From NCBI GenBank assembly GCA_907165275.2, contig OU015654.1, positions 10,557,501 to 10,621,500 on the forward strand: a stretch of 64,000 bases of DNA, given 5' to 3'. The first letter of the stretch is position 1. Every line of letters starts with the position of its first letter. Origin of the DNA: Zygaena filipendulae (Eukaryota > Arthropoda > Insecta > Lepidoptera > Zygaenidae). Both the position numbers and the translations under genes were made by a program. Below the pieces are notes generated by a model that was not told the origin of the DNA, searched no databases, and was given only the letters and a program-made list of their open reading frames with translations. Positions 12,331 through 23,058 of the stretch are shown here, in pieces.

Positions 12331-12560
12331 CTAGCTGTCCCCCGCGATTTCATCCGCGGTAATTTCGGAGTTCCCGCGGAGGTTGCGAGAAAAAAGTACT
12401 CTATGTCCTTCAGTTCCCTAGGGAATTCCGGGATAAAAACTATCCTTTCTTTTAAGTTGGGCCATATTATAAATGGTTGCAAAGTTTTATCAAAATCCGT
12501 TCAGTAGTTTCGGAGTCCATCGCGGACAAACAACGTGACACGTGATTTATATATATTAGA
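12331..12560 (-). mobile_element. Complete short Helitron, second subfamily
   Basis: On the minus strand it starts TCTAATATATATAAATCACG and ends with the GC hairpin and CTAG, between host A and T as Helitrons require. It is 230 bp long. Copies at 12958-13144 and 33446-33672 share the whole 5' half (CGTGTCACGTTGTTTGTCCG, GATGGACTCCGAAACTACTG), which differs from the 45.1-kb subfamily. Confidence 0.85.
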
Positions 12561-12769
12561 TATCGCTGCGATATCTTCACATCTCGCCAACCTTCCGAAC
12601 AAAACAGGGGCATAAACAAACAAACACGACAAACAATAAAGTGGGACGTGTAAATAGGTGTCAAGTATTTCGGGAGGAAACAAGATGCTCTTCACACGAG
12701 TTTTAGACGGAGAGAGAGTAAAAAACCGAAATGTTATCAAAGTGTCCATAAATATTGCTGTTATAATGT

Positions 12770-12957
12770 ACTACCTGTTCCCCGCGGTCTCACCCGCGGT
12801 AATTTTGGAGTTCCCGCGGGAATTCCGGATTACAATATAGCCTATGACACTCACAAATAACGTGACTTTCTACTGGTAAAAGAATTTTCAAAATCGGTTC
12901 AGTAGATCCAGAGATTACCCCCTACAACCTCACAAACTTTACCTCTTTATAATATAA
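12770..12957 (-). mobile_element. Helitron, third subfamily, 5' end interrupted
   Basis: Reverse-orientation copy with CTGTTCCCCGCGGTCTCACC at the left, then ATAGCCTATGACACTCAC and AAATCGGTTCAGTAGATCCA. Its 5' end is cut by the abutting element that begins at 12958. A related copy lies at 15157-15316. Confidence 0.75.
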
Positions 12958-13144
12958 CTAGCTGTGCCCCGTGGTTTCACCCGCGGTTATTTCGGAGTTC
13001 CCGCGGGAATTCCGGGATAAAAACTATCCTATCTTTTAAGTTGGATCATTTTATGAATGGTTACAAAGTTTTATCAAAATCCGTTCAGTAGTTTCGGAGT
13101 CCATCGCGGACAAACAACGTGACACGTGATTTATATATATTAGA
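12958..13144 (-). mobile_element. Complete short Helitron, second subfamily
   Basis: Bounded by A-CTAG on the left and GA-T on the right, 187 bp, with the same 5' half as 12331-12560. It appears to have inserted into the 5' end of the neighbouring third-subfamily copy. Confidence 0.85.
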
Positions 13145-13149
13145 TATAA

Positions 13150-13270
13150 TTAGTATTATTATAGATAAATAATATACATAGATACCTATCTGGAAACTTT
13201 TCGACAAAGAACCAATTAAAAATAAATAAAATAAAATAGAAATAAGTCAGTATGACTTCGAGAAGTAAAT
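13150..13270 (+). repeat. Direct repeat flanking a MITE, left copy
   Basis: The block with AAAGAACCAATTAAAAATAA and AAATAAGTCAGTATGACTTC matches 13640-13750 (AAAGAACCAAATAAAAATAA, AAATAAGTCGTTATGACTTG). The two copies bracket the MITE at 13317-13592. Confidence 0.6.
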
Positions 13271-13316
13271 GCCTACTTACGGTTTTGAAGATTATAAGAA
13301 TAGGCTATTTGACTAT

Positions 13317-13592
13317 TTTTTTTATTTTTAGCCCATCGTGTAGATTCATAAAAAATATTTTTTTCTTTTTTCACGTAAGCAAAAAATAACGGTGATAGGT
13401 AGTTAGGTACGTTGAGTCGAAATGTCGCGTGACGTCACAAGCAGGCACAGTTTTTAGTTGCGTTAGACGTTACGAGCTCCCACTCTTAAACTTTAATGCG
13501 CTTTATCCAGGTATATTTTCATTAATTTGAAAAAGCAAAAAATACGTGTCCATTATTATTTTTTTTTATCTAACTGACGGATTACATAGAAT
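13317..13592. mobile_element. MITE, CRE-family copy 2
   Basis: The left end TTTTTAGCCCATCGTGTAGA and right end TCTAACTGACGGATTACATA are decayed inverted repeats. The interior contains GTTGAGTCGAAATGTCGCGT followed by GACGTCAC, and GAAAAAGCAAAAAATACGTG, as in copies at 3.85, 25.75 and 27.4 kb. Confidence 0.65.
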
Positions 13593-13639
13593 TTAAAAAA
13601 AAAAAGTAGTCAATAGCCTATTGTGATCGTGTTTACACA

Positions 13640-13750
13640 AATTGAAATTATAGTAATAATAATACATATCTTGAAAACTTTGTGATAAAGAACCAAATAA
13701 AAATAAAGAACATAAAAATAAAAATAAGTCGTTATGACTTGTGCTATGTA
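13640..13750 (+). repeat. Direct repeat flanking a MITE, right copy
   Basis: See the left copy at 13150-13270. The minus-strand frames of 69 and 88 codons across this segment (13593-13876) come from A/T-rich repeat sequence and are not supported as genes. Confidence 0.6.
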
Positions 13751-14744
13751 GGTACAATGAAGCCGAAAAATACACTTCAGGAAGGTTGTTTGAATAGCGC
13801 AAAATAGGTTAGTCGAATGGATTAGTATGGAACTTTTACTTCGCTGTTCTTGAATCTTGAAAACAGAGAATTCCATACAGTCACGACATTCCTTTATTTA
13901 TGGAACCCGTTGTCGTCTAAGTGGCGCCACCATAATAAAAGCTTCCGTATGATATTTAAGTTTCAAAAAAACATTCGATTTGTTTATTAGTATAGAGTTC
14001 TTAAACAGGTACTATTTTTTTGAAAATATTAATTTTAAAGTGTTTGTCTATTTTATTATAGTAACGCGAAATATAACAGCGTATAGACAATAATATGTAA
14101 GACACAACTACATAGAACAAATATTTTTACGTAAGTAGGTACAGTTAAATACATATTTCCCCTACGAAACTTACGTAGCCAAACGCTTTACCTTCTACAG
14201 CACATACTGCACCAACAATCAACATTCCAGCAAAGAAATATTATTATTATGTTGGCAAGAACTTAAAATTTCTTCGTCGCCACCTTAACCTTATATTATT
14301 AAAACCTTATATTATTTAAACGACTGTAGTCGGTGAAAAGCTGAAAGTACGCAATATTTTTACCATAGTACTTTAGCCTTATGGTGGAAAATGGGAACTT
14401 TATATAATAAAATTCAGTAAATTTTTATCAAAGACCAAAGTAGGAACCAATTGCCGACTGTACCGATAGGCCTCTCGGGCTGGCCGAATAACTTTGTAGG
14501 GAACATAACAAAATAAGTAGGAAGTCTATACACCTACCTAGGTTTCTATCAAAGAACACGGAATTAAGTTAAGCAAGTCTCTATATCATTACGTTTCAGT
14601 TGGTATTTTCAAGGAAATAGCCTTGCCTGCTACATTCCAGTAAATTGTAACCGTTCGACAGGAAATAGAAAACATTTCGATTCCAGTGTTAAAAGTGAGT
14701 CAATATTTTACTGGGTGTGGACCTAAGGCAAGCAAGCAAGGTGT
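13751..14744. other. Intergenic, no feature seen
   Basis: About 1 kb without a supported gene or transposon boundary. One internal echo, ACCTTATATTATT repeated at about 14285 and 14304, is too short to interpret. Confidence 0.4.
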
Positions 14745-15013
14745 AATTTGGCGACCCGATTGGCGCAATAGGTCACCGTGCCTGCCCGCTAATCAAGGGG
14801 TTCCGGGTTCGATTCCCGGTAGGGGTGGACTTTGTGTGATGAACACAGGGTTCCATTTTCCGGTCTGGGCTTGTATATATATCTATATTATAATAAATAC
14901 ATAATAACATGTAGTATATACCACGTTTGCTTGGTTTCCACGACACAAGCTTATAGCTTAGTGTGGGATCAAGTAGATCTGTGTTTTGTGAGGTGGATTT
15001 AAAAAAAAATATT
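14745..15013 (+). mobile_element. tRNA-derived SINE, full length
   Basis: A-box-like TGGCGCAATAGG (14761-14772) and B-box GGTTCGATTCC (14806-14816) have tRNA spacing and form a pol III promoter. A tRNA-unrelated body follows (GTTTGCTTGGTTTCCACGAC, GTGGGATCAAGTAGATCTGT) with an A-rich tail. Copies lie at 33172-33432 (minus) and 35103-35330. The 113-codon minus-strand frame (14773-15114) is a shadow of it. Confidence 0.88.
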
Positions 15014-15156
15014 GGTAGGGCCGGCCGTGAAAAATTGACAGTTTTTGTTTCGTTATGAATAAAACTTTTTGAAATAATACATGTAACATAATATATTATA
15101 ATCATAATTTTCATTGAAAAAATCTTAGTAAAATATGTTAATTAATTAAAAAATAA

Positions 15157-15316
15157 GGGAATTCCGGAATATAAAATACTCTATGACACTCAGGATTACT
15201 GTAGCTTCCTATAAGTGGAAGAATTTTCAAAATCGGTTGAGTAGATCCAGAGATTACCCCCTACAACGTCACACACTCACAAACTTTTGCTCTTTGTAAT
15301 ATTAGTATCTAGACTA
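15157..15316 (-). mobile_element. Helitron, third subfamily, 3' end truncated
   Basis: It carries GGGAATTCCGGAATATAAAA, CTATGACACTCAGGATTACT, AAATCGGTTGAGTAGATCCA and TTACCCCCTACAACGTCACA, ending near CTCTTTGTAATATTAGTA. The GC hairpin and CTAG are missing. Confidence 0.7.
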
Positions 15317-15889
15317 GTATTTAGTATTTAGTTTCCGGTTCTCGTAAATTTTTATCGCGTTCCACACGACTAAAACCGAGTAAAGTGGCTAATTAGGGTA
15401 GGTATATTAAAATTATGTACGTTTAACTTGTTCAACCTCCAAATATAGCACACCGCACAAGACAACGTCCGTAACAAACAATCTCTATAGTGAAATCTCA
15501 TCGAGCAAACAGTCCTAGAGATGACAATACGATGGAACAATGGATCCTTGGTAAATACCCTTTATCACATCTACCGTAAGTCCGCATCCTCATTCAGTAC
15601 ACAATGCTCCTCAAATCTCGATATAGGCACAATACTGTTCTTAACCACATTCTGAGGAAATTCATTAGGGGTCCTTTTTGCGAATCGCATATTTCGATAC
15701 TTGAAACTTGAAAGTAAAAAAAAATAATGACACACGACACAAACAAATGCACTACGGGCGAAGTTCATTAAAATAAAAAAATCATGATCACCAGACTAGA
15801 TTACTATTGCTATTGGTACTGTAAGGAAAACTTTGTTTTTAGGAGTTTTTTTTTTTTCAAGCAATCACTAACACACCCACCCACTCATT
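15317..15889. other. Intergenic, no feature seen
   Basis: No supported gene. A 65-codon minus-strand frame at 15571-15768 has no recognisable domain. Confidence 0.4.
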
Positions 15890-15898
15890 ACACACACA

Positions 15899-15955
<57 letters not shown>

Positions 15956-15974
15956 AACACACACACACACACAC
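15890..15974. repeat. (CA)n microsatellite
   Basis: An imperfect CA run of about 85 bp, interrupted by CGTA near 15899 and CCAA near 15954. A His/Thr-repeat frame across it (15784-15990) is an artefact. Confidence 0.95.
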
Positions 15975-15975
15975 T

Positions 15976-16392
15976 TACATACAGACATAGATATATATAT
16001 TTTAGATTAATTTTAGGTTAGGTTAAGTTTAGATTAATAATTATATAATTTAAACATTAAAGATCTTAAAACACTATAAGATGATAATTATACACATATA
16101 TAGAATATTTGGTAAAGTTTATTATCGTACCTACCTGTGATAAAATTTTATATTTGGCTGTCATCTACTAAGTATAAGCACCAGCGCAGCGAGTGACCAC
16201 TGATCCTCATCTCACAGGTTTTTACCTAGCTTGAGAGTCAGGGGACACTAAAGATGACCTAATACAGCCATGTAGATTTAAGATCAGTAATTGTTGCTAT
16301 CCTTTTTTTTTGTACTGACTTTGCAAATAAACTATTATTATTATTATATCGATACACCTACGTAAATAATTTAGTTTTAGTTTAAATCTAAT
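15976..16392. other. Intergenic, no feature seen
   Basis: AT-rich, with a short ATT run near 16335. No gene or RNA signature. Confidence 0.4.
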
Positions 16393-16505
16393 TACAAATG
16401 TGAGTCTGTTTGTTTGTTACGCTTTCATGCCTTAATTACTCAACCGATCATCATGAACTTTCCCATGCATGTTGTCAGGAGTACAGAAAAGGATATAGTG
16501 TTAGC
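16393..16505 (+). mobile_element. Helitron 5' fragment
   Basis: GTTTGTTTGTTACGCTTTCA, TGCCTTAATTACTCAACCGA, TCATCATGAACTT and GGAGTACAGAAAAGGATATA match the first half of the 45.1-kb copy. The 3' half is absent. Confidence 0.7.
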
Positions 16506-16940
16506 AATTCTATTGGCTGAGCAGCGCAGCGGTGCCAACCGTCTGAAGTGCCTAGTAGGTATCAAAGTCGCTGACTGAAAGACATAACTGTAATTAATTA
16601 GTGGTCATTTCCTTGGTATTGTATTGAGATCTATAAAGGCTATAACTGATACTTGTATAAATAAACTAAAAATAAGAATAAACAGGTATGTATTTTCTTA
16701 ATTGAGGGAGAGTTTTGCTTAAAATAGGGTACCTACCTACCTTCTATGATTCTATCAACGGAATTCCAACGGCAACTCCAAAATTAACATAGGAAACAGC
16801 TACATGTACATACATAAATCCACATATTCCGCACACGTACGTCACTACTCAATGTCTTATCAACGTTTTTACGCGCTGTTACTGTAACTGTAGGTACTGG
16901 ACGGGTAGCTGATTGACGGGTGCGTACAAATTAGCCCTTG
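16506..16940. other. Intergenic, no feature seen
   Basis: No supported gene or repeat. Confidence 0.4.
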
Positions 16941-17114
16941 GCCACAGTCTCGGCGGCGGCGGTGGCGGCGACGGCGGCGGCAAAAACAAATGGTAGACAA
17001 CATACGAAGTCAGCCACAGCTATCAGCGGCGTGAGCTGTGGCCGACTGCTTATGTTGTCTACCATTTGTTTTTGCCGCTGCCGCTGCCGCCACCGCCGCC
17101 GCAAAGACTGTGGC
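16941..17114. repeat. 174-bp GC-rich palindrome with GGC-repeat arms
   Basis: Two 81-bp arms, about 90% matched, surround a 12-bp loop (17022-17033). The left arm opens GCCACAGTCT, runs through GGC/GGT triplets, then CAAAAACAAATGGTAGACAA and CAGCCACAGCT. The right arm is its inverse. Frames at 16938-17296 are shadows. It may be a fold-back transposon; there is no clear target duplication. Confidence 0.85.
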
Positions 17115-18279
17115 GCCGCCCTAAAATGCTGGCGATGGCGTTGTGTGTTATCTTTGCCGCCAAAATGTCTCGCCGCACTTACCTGCGGGTGTGCTCGGCT
17201 GTAGAATGTAGACAGCTAGCTACCTACCTACATTGGCTACCTATGTCACTCACTATAAACAGGGAATATGACGAACTGAACACACAAAGTACCTAAGTCA
17301 TTAACAATTATCAGAAATAGGTGTATGTATGTATAGGCACAGATAATATTATAATACTTATAGGTACGACTTTTACTGTCTTCAAAGTTTTATTTTACTA
17401 GCTGATGAGCGATTTCACCCGCAACACCCTTTTGAATCTGGGTGAATCACCAAAAGCCCTGAAATATAATTAATTTCTTGTTTAAAAATAAAAGCAAAAA
17501 AAGAGCTCAAATACCTACCGATTCCCATGAAATCTAACTTGAAAAGTAACGATACGTCCTTACCTACTTACTCACCCCTTTCTACCACCTTTTATAGAGT
17601 TTTAAAAATCCGTGTGCCTTTCATGGTTTTAGCCTTTTAGCTTCAGTAGCCAACAAATTGCTTACCTATCTACTGGACAGTATTGCAAGATTGTAACCCA
17701 TTTGAGGAAAAGTAAGTAGTACCTACCTACCCTACTAATATTTCTTAGCATAATATAGGTATTAAGTACATTAACAACATTGATATAAGCGTCCTCATTT
17801 TAGAGAAAAAATAAGTTTTTTTTTTTCAATCCCAGATAGTGAAGAGTGAACATAGAGCACATATCTCTTTTTCTTCCATGATCTGTGGCCAGAACCTACG
17901 TCATCGGTCACTGTGTGACCTACTTAGTAAAGTAGGTATACTAAAATATACAGAAATAGCAAGTCAAGTGTGATACTTAACTGACGCTCGCAAAATATTA
18001 ACACTCACCGTTTTGTTGATATCCTTGCTTTTAATATACCAAATTAACATACCTACACATTATGCTAATATACTAGCTTTCTTTAAAATGAATAATACCG
18101 TTATAATATGTATTTTTCAGCAATGGGATGTCTTTACAGTGAAATATTTCGTTACGACGCGACGCAACGGGCAATTTTAGTACTCACTGCTGTTTTAAAT
18201 TATGTCATTGAATAGGTAGGTAGTATGTACCCACTTTACTAAACTTTTGTACCAGGAAAAAGTGTTTTATAATTTTATA
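17115..18279. other. Intergenic with possible Helitron remnant
   Basis: No gene. At 17399 the string ACTAGCTGATGAGCGATTTC followed by ACCCGC looks like a reversed Helitron 3' end of another subfamily, but the rest cannot be aligned by eye. Confidence 0.35.
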
Positions 18280-18353
18280 AGCTGTTCCCCACGGTTTCAT
18301 CTGAGAATTCTGGCATAAAAATTACCCTGTCGTTTTTTGTAGATACCCCTGAC
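18280..18353 (-). mobile_element. Helitron, left part, split by the copia insertion
   Basis: GCTGTTCCCCACGGTTTCAT, GAGAATTCTGGCATAAAAAT and GATACCCCTGAC are the reversed 3' half of the Helitron family. The sequence resumes at 23297 with CTGACAACGTATATACTTAC and the remaining 5' half, so the LTR element landed inside this copy. Confidence 0.85.
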
Positions 18354-18591
18354 TGTTGGAATTATATACAAAAATTAATTACAGAGTCGTATTGTACTTG
18401 GCTAGTAGTACCAATTCCCCTTCCTACAACCATAAGTATAAAGGTCGTGTGATGTAGCCAATGCTCCCTTACTACTCTCCTTTTGAATCAGGATATAGAC
18501 GTGTGTAACTCAAGTGTGAATGAGCAAATAAATACGTATAATCTTTGTTCAGTCTAAACGTTTTCTTTCTTTCACATAACCAATTTCAATA
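18354..18591 (+). repeat. 5' LTR of the copia element
   Basis: It starts TGTTGGAATTATATAC and ends CCAATTTCAATA. Inside are TATAAA (18437-18442) and AATAAA (18527-18532), suitable as promoter and poly(A) signals. The 3' terminus is TA rather than the usual CA. Confidence 0.95.
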
Positions 18592-18607
18592 GGTTATGGG
18601 CCCAGTC
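18592..18607 (+). other. Primer-binding site (half-tRNA-iMet type)
   Basis: GGTTATGGGCCCAGTC directly follows the LTR. It is complementary to the anticodon stem-loop of initiator tRNA-Met (CTGGGCCCATAACC), the unusual internal primer used by Drosophila copia. This places the element in the copia lineage. Confidence 0.9.
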
Positions 18608-18825
18608 TAACGTAATAAGTTAAAGTTATTCTGCGTTTGTGTTTCTATATTTTTGGTTTAATCAGTGAAGTAATTTTATGGAATTTACAATCTAAAATTC
18701 TAAAGTAAAGCATAATATATTAAACCGACAAAAGTATAGTGTCTGGAAGTTTAGAATATACCTACGTTCGTTGTTAAACTAAATCAACGTTATAAAAGTG
18801 ATTAACGAAGATCCGGCTGTGTAAT

Positions 18826-19107
18826 GTGAAGAATGACAGAAAAATATATATAATCCAGTTGTCAAAAGTATTAAATGTTGAAAATAAAATTGATAACAAC
18901 AAAAGAAGAAAAATCGAAAGTGCGAAACCTAAATCGCATCACTATAAAAATTACTATTATAAAAACAAATATTTGAAGAGACCTAATTTGGTTAAATGTT
19001 TTCATTGTGAGCGCAAAGGGCACTTGAAAAATGATTGTAAAATGATTGTTATCGTTACCAAAAGTCAGTTCAGAAAACCAACACAGCAAGAACTGTTGAA
19101 GCTGTAG
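18826..19107 (+). pseudogene. Copia gag remnant with zinc knuckle
   Basis: The 93-codon frame has a lysine-rich stretch and one CCHC zinc knuckle (CFHCERKGHLKNDC, spacing C-x2-C-x4-H-x4-C), the RNA-binding motif at the end of retroelement Gag. Only about 400 bp separate the primer site from the knuckle, too little for a normal Gag N-terminal region, so most of gag is deleted. Confidence 0.85.
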
Positions 19108-19208
19108 AGATGACTCAAACACCATCTACTATAAATTATTTTTGGGATTTGCCTTTATGATCGGCAATTACAAAATGATGGTCACGAAAATAAAATATCC
19201 TTTTATGG

Positions 19209-19229
19209 AATTCTGGCGCATCGGATCAC
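19209..19229 (+). pseudogene. Copia protease active-site remnant
   Basis: One frame reads NSGASDH, matching the D-S-G-A-S active-site motif of copia proteases but with the catalytic Asp changed to Asn (AAT). Surrounding frames are broken. Confidence 0.6.
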
Positions 19230-19346
19230 ACTACTAACAGGGACGGTTGATTCAATAATTTTACGTTTTTGAATCCTCCTTTAAAAATTTCAGTTGCCAA
19301 ATTAAGTCATTTATTTCATTTCAGCTACAAAAAGAGGCTCTATAAA

Positions 19347-19749
19347 GGTTACCAGCAATTTGGGCATTGAAGATATTTTGGAAGGTGTACTTTATTGTCC
19401 TGAAGTTCTAAAAAGGTTACCAGCAATTTGGCATTGAAGATATTTTGGAAGGTGTACTTTATTGTCCTGAAGTTCTAAAAAGGTTACCAGCAATTTGGCA
19501 TTGAAGATATTTTGGAAGGTGTACTTTATTGTCCTGAAGTTCTAAAAAGGTTACCAGCAATTTGGCATTGAAGATATTTTGGAAGGTGTACTTTATTGTC
19601 CTGAAGTTCTAAAAAGGTTACCAGCAATTTGGCATTGAAGATATTTTGGAAGGTGTACTTTATTGTCCTGAAGTTCTAAAAAGGTTACCAGCAATTTGGC
19701 ATTGAAGATATTTTGGAAGGTGTACTTTATTGTCCTGAAGTTCCATATA
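19347..19749 (+). repeat. Six tandem copies of a 67-bp unit inside pol
   Basis: GGTTACCAGCAATTT starts at 19347, 19415, 19482, 19549, 19616 and 19683. The spacing is 67 bp, with one extra G in the first unit. The unit derives from the gag-pre-integrase region (one frame reads GIEDILEGVLYCPEV, and the last copy continues into PYNLLLVSKM). Since 67 is not a multiple of three, each added copy shifts the frame. Confidence 0.95.
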
Positions 19750-19970
19750 ATTTGCTTTTGGTTTCTAAGATGCAAAAGGCAAGGTATTATAAAATTATAA
19801 TCAAGGAACGTGAATATGTAAAGAAGGTAAAACCGTAATAAAGGGTGAGTCTAGAAATAATTTAATTTTCTAGTCTTGTAATGATAAATAATTTATGTGA
19901 AGCCTTCATAATATATTGGAAACAGTCGCGATTATCCTTTAATCTTGCTAAAGATAAAAGTTAAATAACT

Positions 19971-20830
19971 CGACCACTTTATGTTGTGCACTCAGACGTT
20001 TGCGGTTCTATCACTCCTTCTACCGTTGACCATTAAAAACTATTTTGTGTTATTTCTTGATCAATACACTCATCATTGTGTTGTTTACTTGTTGACTTAT
20101 AAATCAGATGTGTTCTCGGCTTTTGAGGATTTTGTTACTAAAAGCGAAGTGAAATTTAATTTAAAATAAGTCTGATACTGTAATATCGGTGGGGAATATT
20201 TATCTACCGAAATGAAAGACGTAAACAAAAGGGCATTGCATATTATTTATCAGGTCCTAGAACAGAACGATGTTTAAGAGCGAATGGTACGAACTATTAC
20301 TGAGAAAGCCCGGTCTATGTTATGTGGTGTCAAGTTAAACAAAACATTTTGGGGCGAAGCTGTTTCAACAGCGGTCCATTTAATAAATATGACACATACT
20401 AAAGCTTTGAAACAAATTCAAACACCAAATTTGAGTTGTGGCACACCTAATAAAAAACCTCAATTAAAGTATTCAAAGGTTTTTGGTTCGACTGTGTAAG
20501 TTCACAACAAAACCAATAATAATAAATTCGATGATAAGTCATGGTAAGGAATATTGGTGGGTTATGAACCAAACGGTTATAAAGTTTGGAATGAAAACTG
20601 CGAAAAGTTTGTAACTGTCAGGGATGTTAGTATTAAAGAAACTAACTGGTCTCCAGGCCTCTGGGAGGTGCTGAAAGGAATAGTGATGAATATTCCTATG
20701 ACAAAACTGATATTATAGACGGACGGTCAAAATCAGTGTCTTTAAAGTTTTTAACTGACAGATTAAAATCAGATACATTGTTCGAAATCTGATGAGCGTA
20801 AACTCGCTAATAAAATTCGCAAAGGAAGTG
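19971..20830 (+). pseudogene. Copia integrase remnant
   Basis: From 19971 one frame reads RPLYVVHSDVCG, holding the first catalytic Asp of the integrase core (codon 19995-19997). A second frame continues with YFVLFLDQYTHHCVVYLLTY, and a third (20284-20499) with the later FWGEAVSTAVHLIN block. Several frameshifts separate these segments, so no integrase can be made. Confidence 0.85.
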
Positions 20831-21259
20831 TTTTGAAAAATACCTATATAAGTTTCGAACGATACACAATCTTAGTGACTACATGGTGACAATATTGTTT
20901 TTAATTTGTAACGATAATAAACCTACTGTGATTGCAATAAGACTCATTATTCAATGCATACAGTTGTTAATATTCAATGAAACGTTAAACACTATTTATT
21001 TATGCCATGCAATATAAGTCTTTAATTCCATTGCCTAAGACTTAATACATTGTCGTTACAAGATTAAAAGTAACATTGCCTACTTCTAATAGTGACGTAG
21101 AATCTCAAAGTTCTGTTATGCACATTGAGTTACTATAATAATAGTTCAATGGTTATGCCAAACATAAACAAAATTATTTTAACGGTTTAAGGATGAGTGA
21201 CAGGCTTAAAAACCGCTCTACTATTTCTTGATGATGATTACATAATGTGTGTGCAAACT

Positions 21260-22020
21260 ATTTTGTCTGAAATTTTGATGAAATAAAAACTAGATAGATA
21301 GAATTGGATTCACTTTCAGTAAATAACACGTGGACATTAGTGCCACGACCACAGAATAAAAACATCGTAGATTGTATGTGGATTTATTCTCTATCAAACG
21401 CGACAAGTTTGGAAAACCTTGTAGGTATAAAGCGCGTTTAGTTGCTCGAATATCAAGAATATCTAACGGATTACAATGAGACTTTTGCACCGGTGGCTAG
21501 AATTGCTAGTTTTAGATTTTTAATTAGTTTTGGAAATCAGTAGAATTTATTAGTTCATCACATTGACGTAAACCTGCATTTAAAGGAATTTAATTTAAAG
21601 GAACATTATGGAAATTCCTAAAGGTGTAAACTATAAAAACAATTATGTCTCTAAATAAAATAAAGCGCTGTATGATTTTGTTTTTAAATTTAAATAAAGC
21701 GCTGTATGGTTTAAAGCAGGCAGCTAGATGCTGGTTTGAAATCTTTTAACAGTCATTGAAAGATGAGGCTTTCAAAACTCATCAGTAGATAGATGTTTAT
21801 ATGTACTTAACAATGGGCATATAAATACAAATGTCTATGTAATACTGTATGTCGATCACATAGTTTTGGTGTGTGGTATAATTCAAAATTTAAATGAGTT
21901 TAAAGTTATTTAATGAATTAATTCAAAATGTTGGCTCTTAAAGAAATGAAGTTATTTCTTGGTATCAAAGTTACTAGATACAATGTTAAGATAACATTAG
22001 TTTAAAACTCATACATAAAT
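21260..22020 (+). pseudogene. Copia reverse transcriptase remnant, catalytic motif altered
   Basis: Fragments of the RT domain are readable in changing frames, including a duplicated AATAAAGCGCTGTATG stretch (near 21657 and 21695). At 21848-21859 the catalytic YVDD motif reads YVDH. Stops interrupt every frame. Confidence 0.8.
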
Positions 22021-22023
22021 ACA

Positions 22024-22794
22024 GTGTTAAATAAGTTTAATATGAGTGACTGTAATCCAGTTAGTACTCCCATGGAAAATAAGTTAAATTATGAAGCTTT
22101 GGATTTAAATGAAAAATATGATGCCCCTTGTAGAAATCTCTTGGGATGTTTGATGTATGTCATGCTATGTACTCGACCAGATCTAAGCACAAGTGTAAAT
22201 ATATTAAGTAGGTATACTTGTAAAAATAATAAGGAATTGTGGCACTGTCTGAAAAGAGTACTTAGATATTTGAAGGGTACAAATAATTTAAAGTTGACGT
22301 ACAAACGATGTGATTTTAATGATATATTATGTGGTTATGTAGACTCTGATTGGGGTGGAAGTAATACAAGTGATAGAAAAAGTACCACTGGGTATTTATT
22401 TAAACTGTTTGATAAGTGTACAGTTACTTGGAATACAAAGAAACAAGTGTCAGTAGCAGCCTCTTCGACTGAGGCGGAGTATATGGCATTATTCGAAGCT
22501 GTTAGAGAAGCTTTGTGGCTAAAGTCTCTAGCACTCAGTATTAATATTAATATCACAAAACCTATTATTATTTTTGAAGATAATAACGGCTGTATAAGTA
22601 TTGCAAATAACCCAACCAATCACAAGAGATCAAAACACATAGATATAAAATATCATTTTTCTAGGGAACAGATTGAGAAAAAGGTAATAAAATTGTGTTA
22701 TATTCCCACAGGTAAACAGTTGGCAGATGGACTAACTAAACCTTTACCAGCTGCTTCTTTCCAAGCAATGCGAGCTGATATGGGCTTGGAATAA
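22024..22794 (+). pseudogene. Copia RT C-terminus and RNase H, longest intact piece
   Basis: A 256-codon open stretch runs from the end of the RT domain (SDCNPVSTPME, then GCLMYVMLCTRPDLSTSVN and LRYLKGT) through the RNase H domain. The latter shows GYVDSDWGG, the acidic ASSTEAEYMAL motif and the terminal LADGLTKPLP block typical of Ty1/copia polyproteins. It is the 3' end of pol only, with no start of its own. It keeps good similarity while upstream parts have decayed. Confidence 0.92.
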
Positions 22795-23048
22795 CAGTAT
22801 TATCTGTTCCATATTATTATTATGTTGTTCTGTGTATTATTTGTTTGTTTATAAAATATTTTTTTATTAACATGATCTGATTAGGTTTTTCTGGGTTTTC
22901 CCTAATCCTGCGCAGCGAATGCTGGATCATAGTATTGTTATTCCCCAGAGTACACTATGAAGTTACATGCGTGCTATTTTGTGTTTATTGAATTGTATAA
23001 ATATCCTTGTTATATGGTATTGGCATTTGGCATACTTAAATTAATTTT

Positions 23049-23058
23049 TGAGGGGGCG
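23049..23058 (+). other. Polypurine tract
   Basis: TGAGGGGGCG sits immediately before the 3' LTR, the expected position of the plus-strand primer. Confidence 0.8.

Noticed and set aside
14745..14820. A functional tRNA gene
   Set aside because: A- and B-boxes are present, but the sequence does not fold into a full acceptor stem and continues into a SINE body found elsewhere.
14773..15114. 113-codon minus-strand frame
   Set aside because: It lies over a tRNA-derived SINE and its tail; the same sequence occurs in two other SINE copies.
16938..17296. Two Ala/Pro-rich plus-strand frames
   Set aside because: They are translations of the GGC palindrome, not proteins.
19347..19749. CRISPR or satellite reading of the 67-bp repeats
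   Set aside because: The units are head-to-tail without spacers and derive from copia pol sequence.
22089..22619. 71- and 94-codon minus-strand frames
   Set aside because: Shadows of the copia RNase H region on the other strand.
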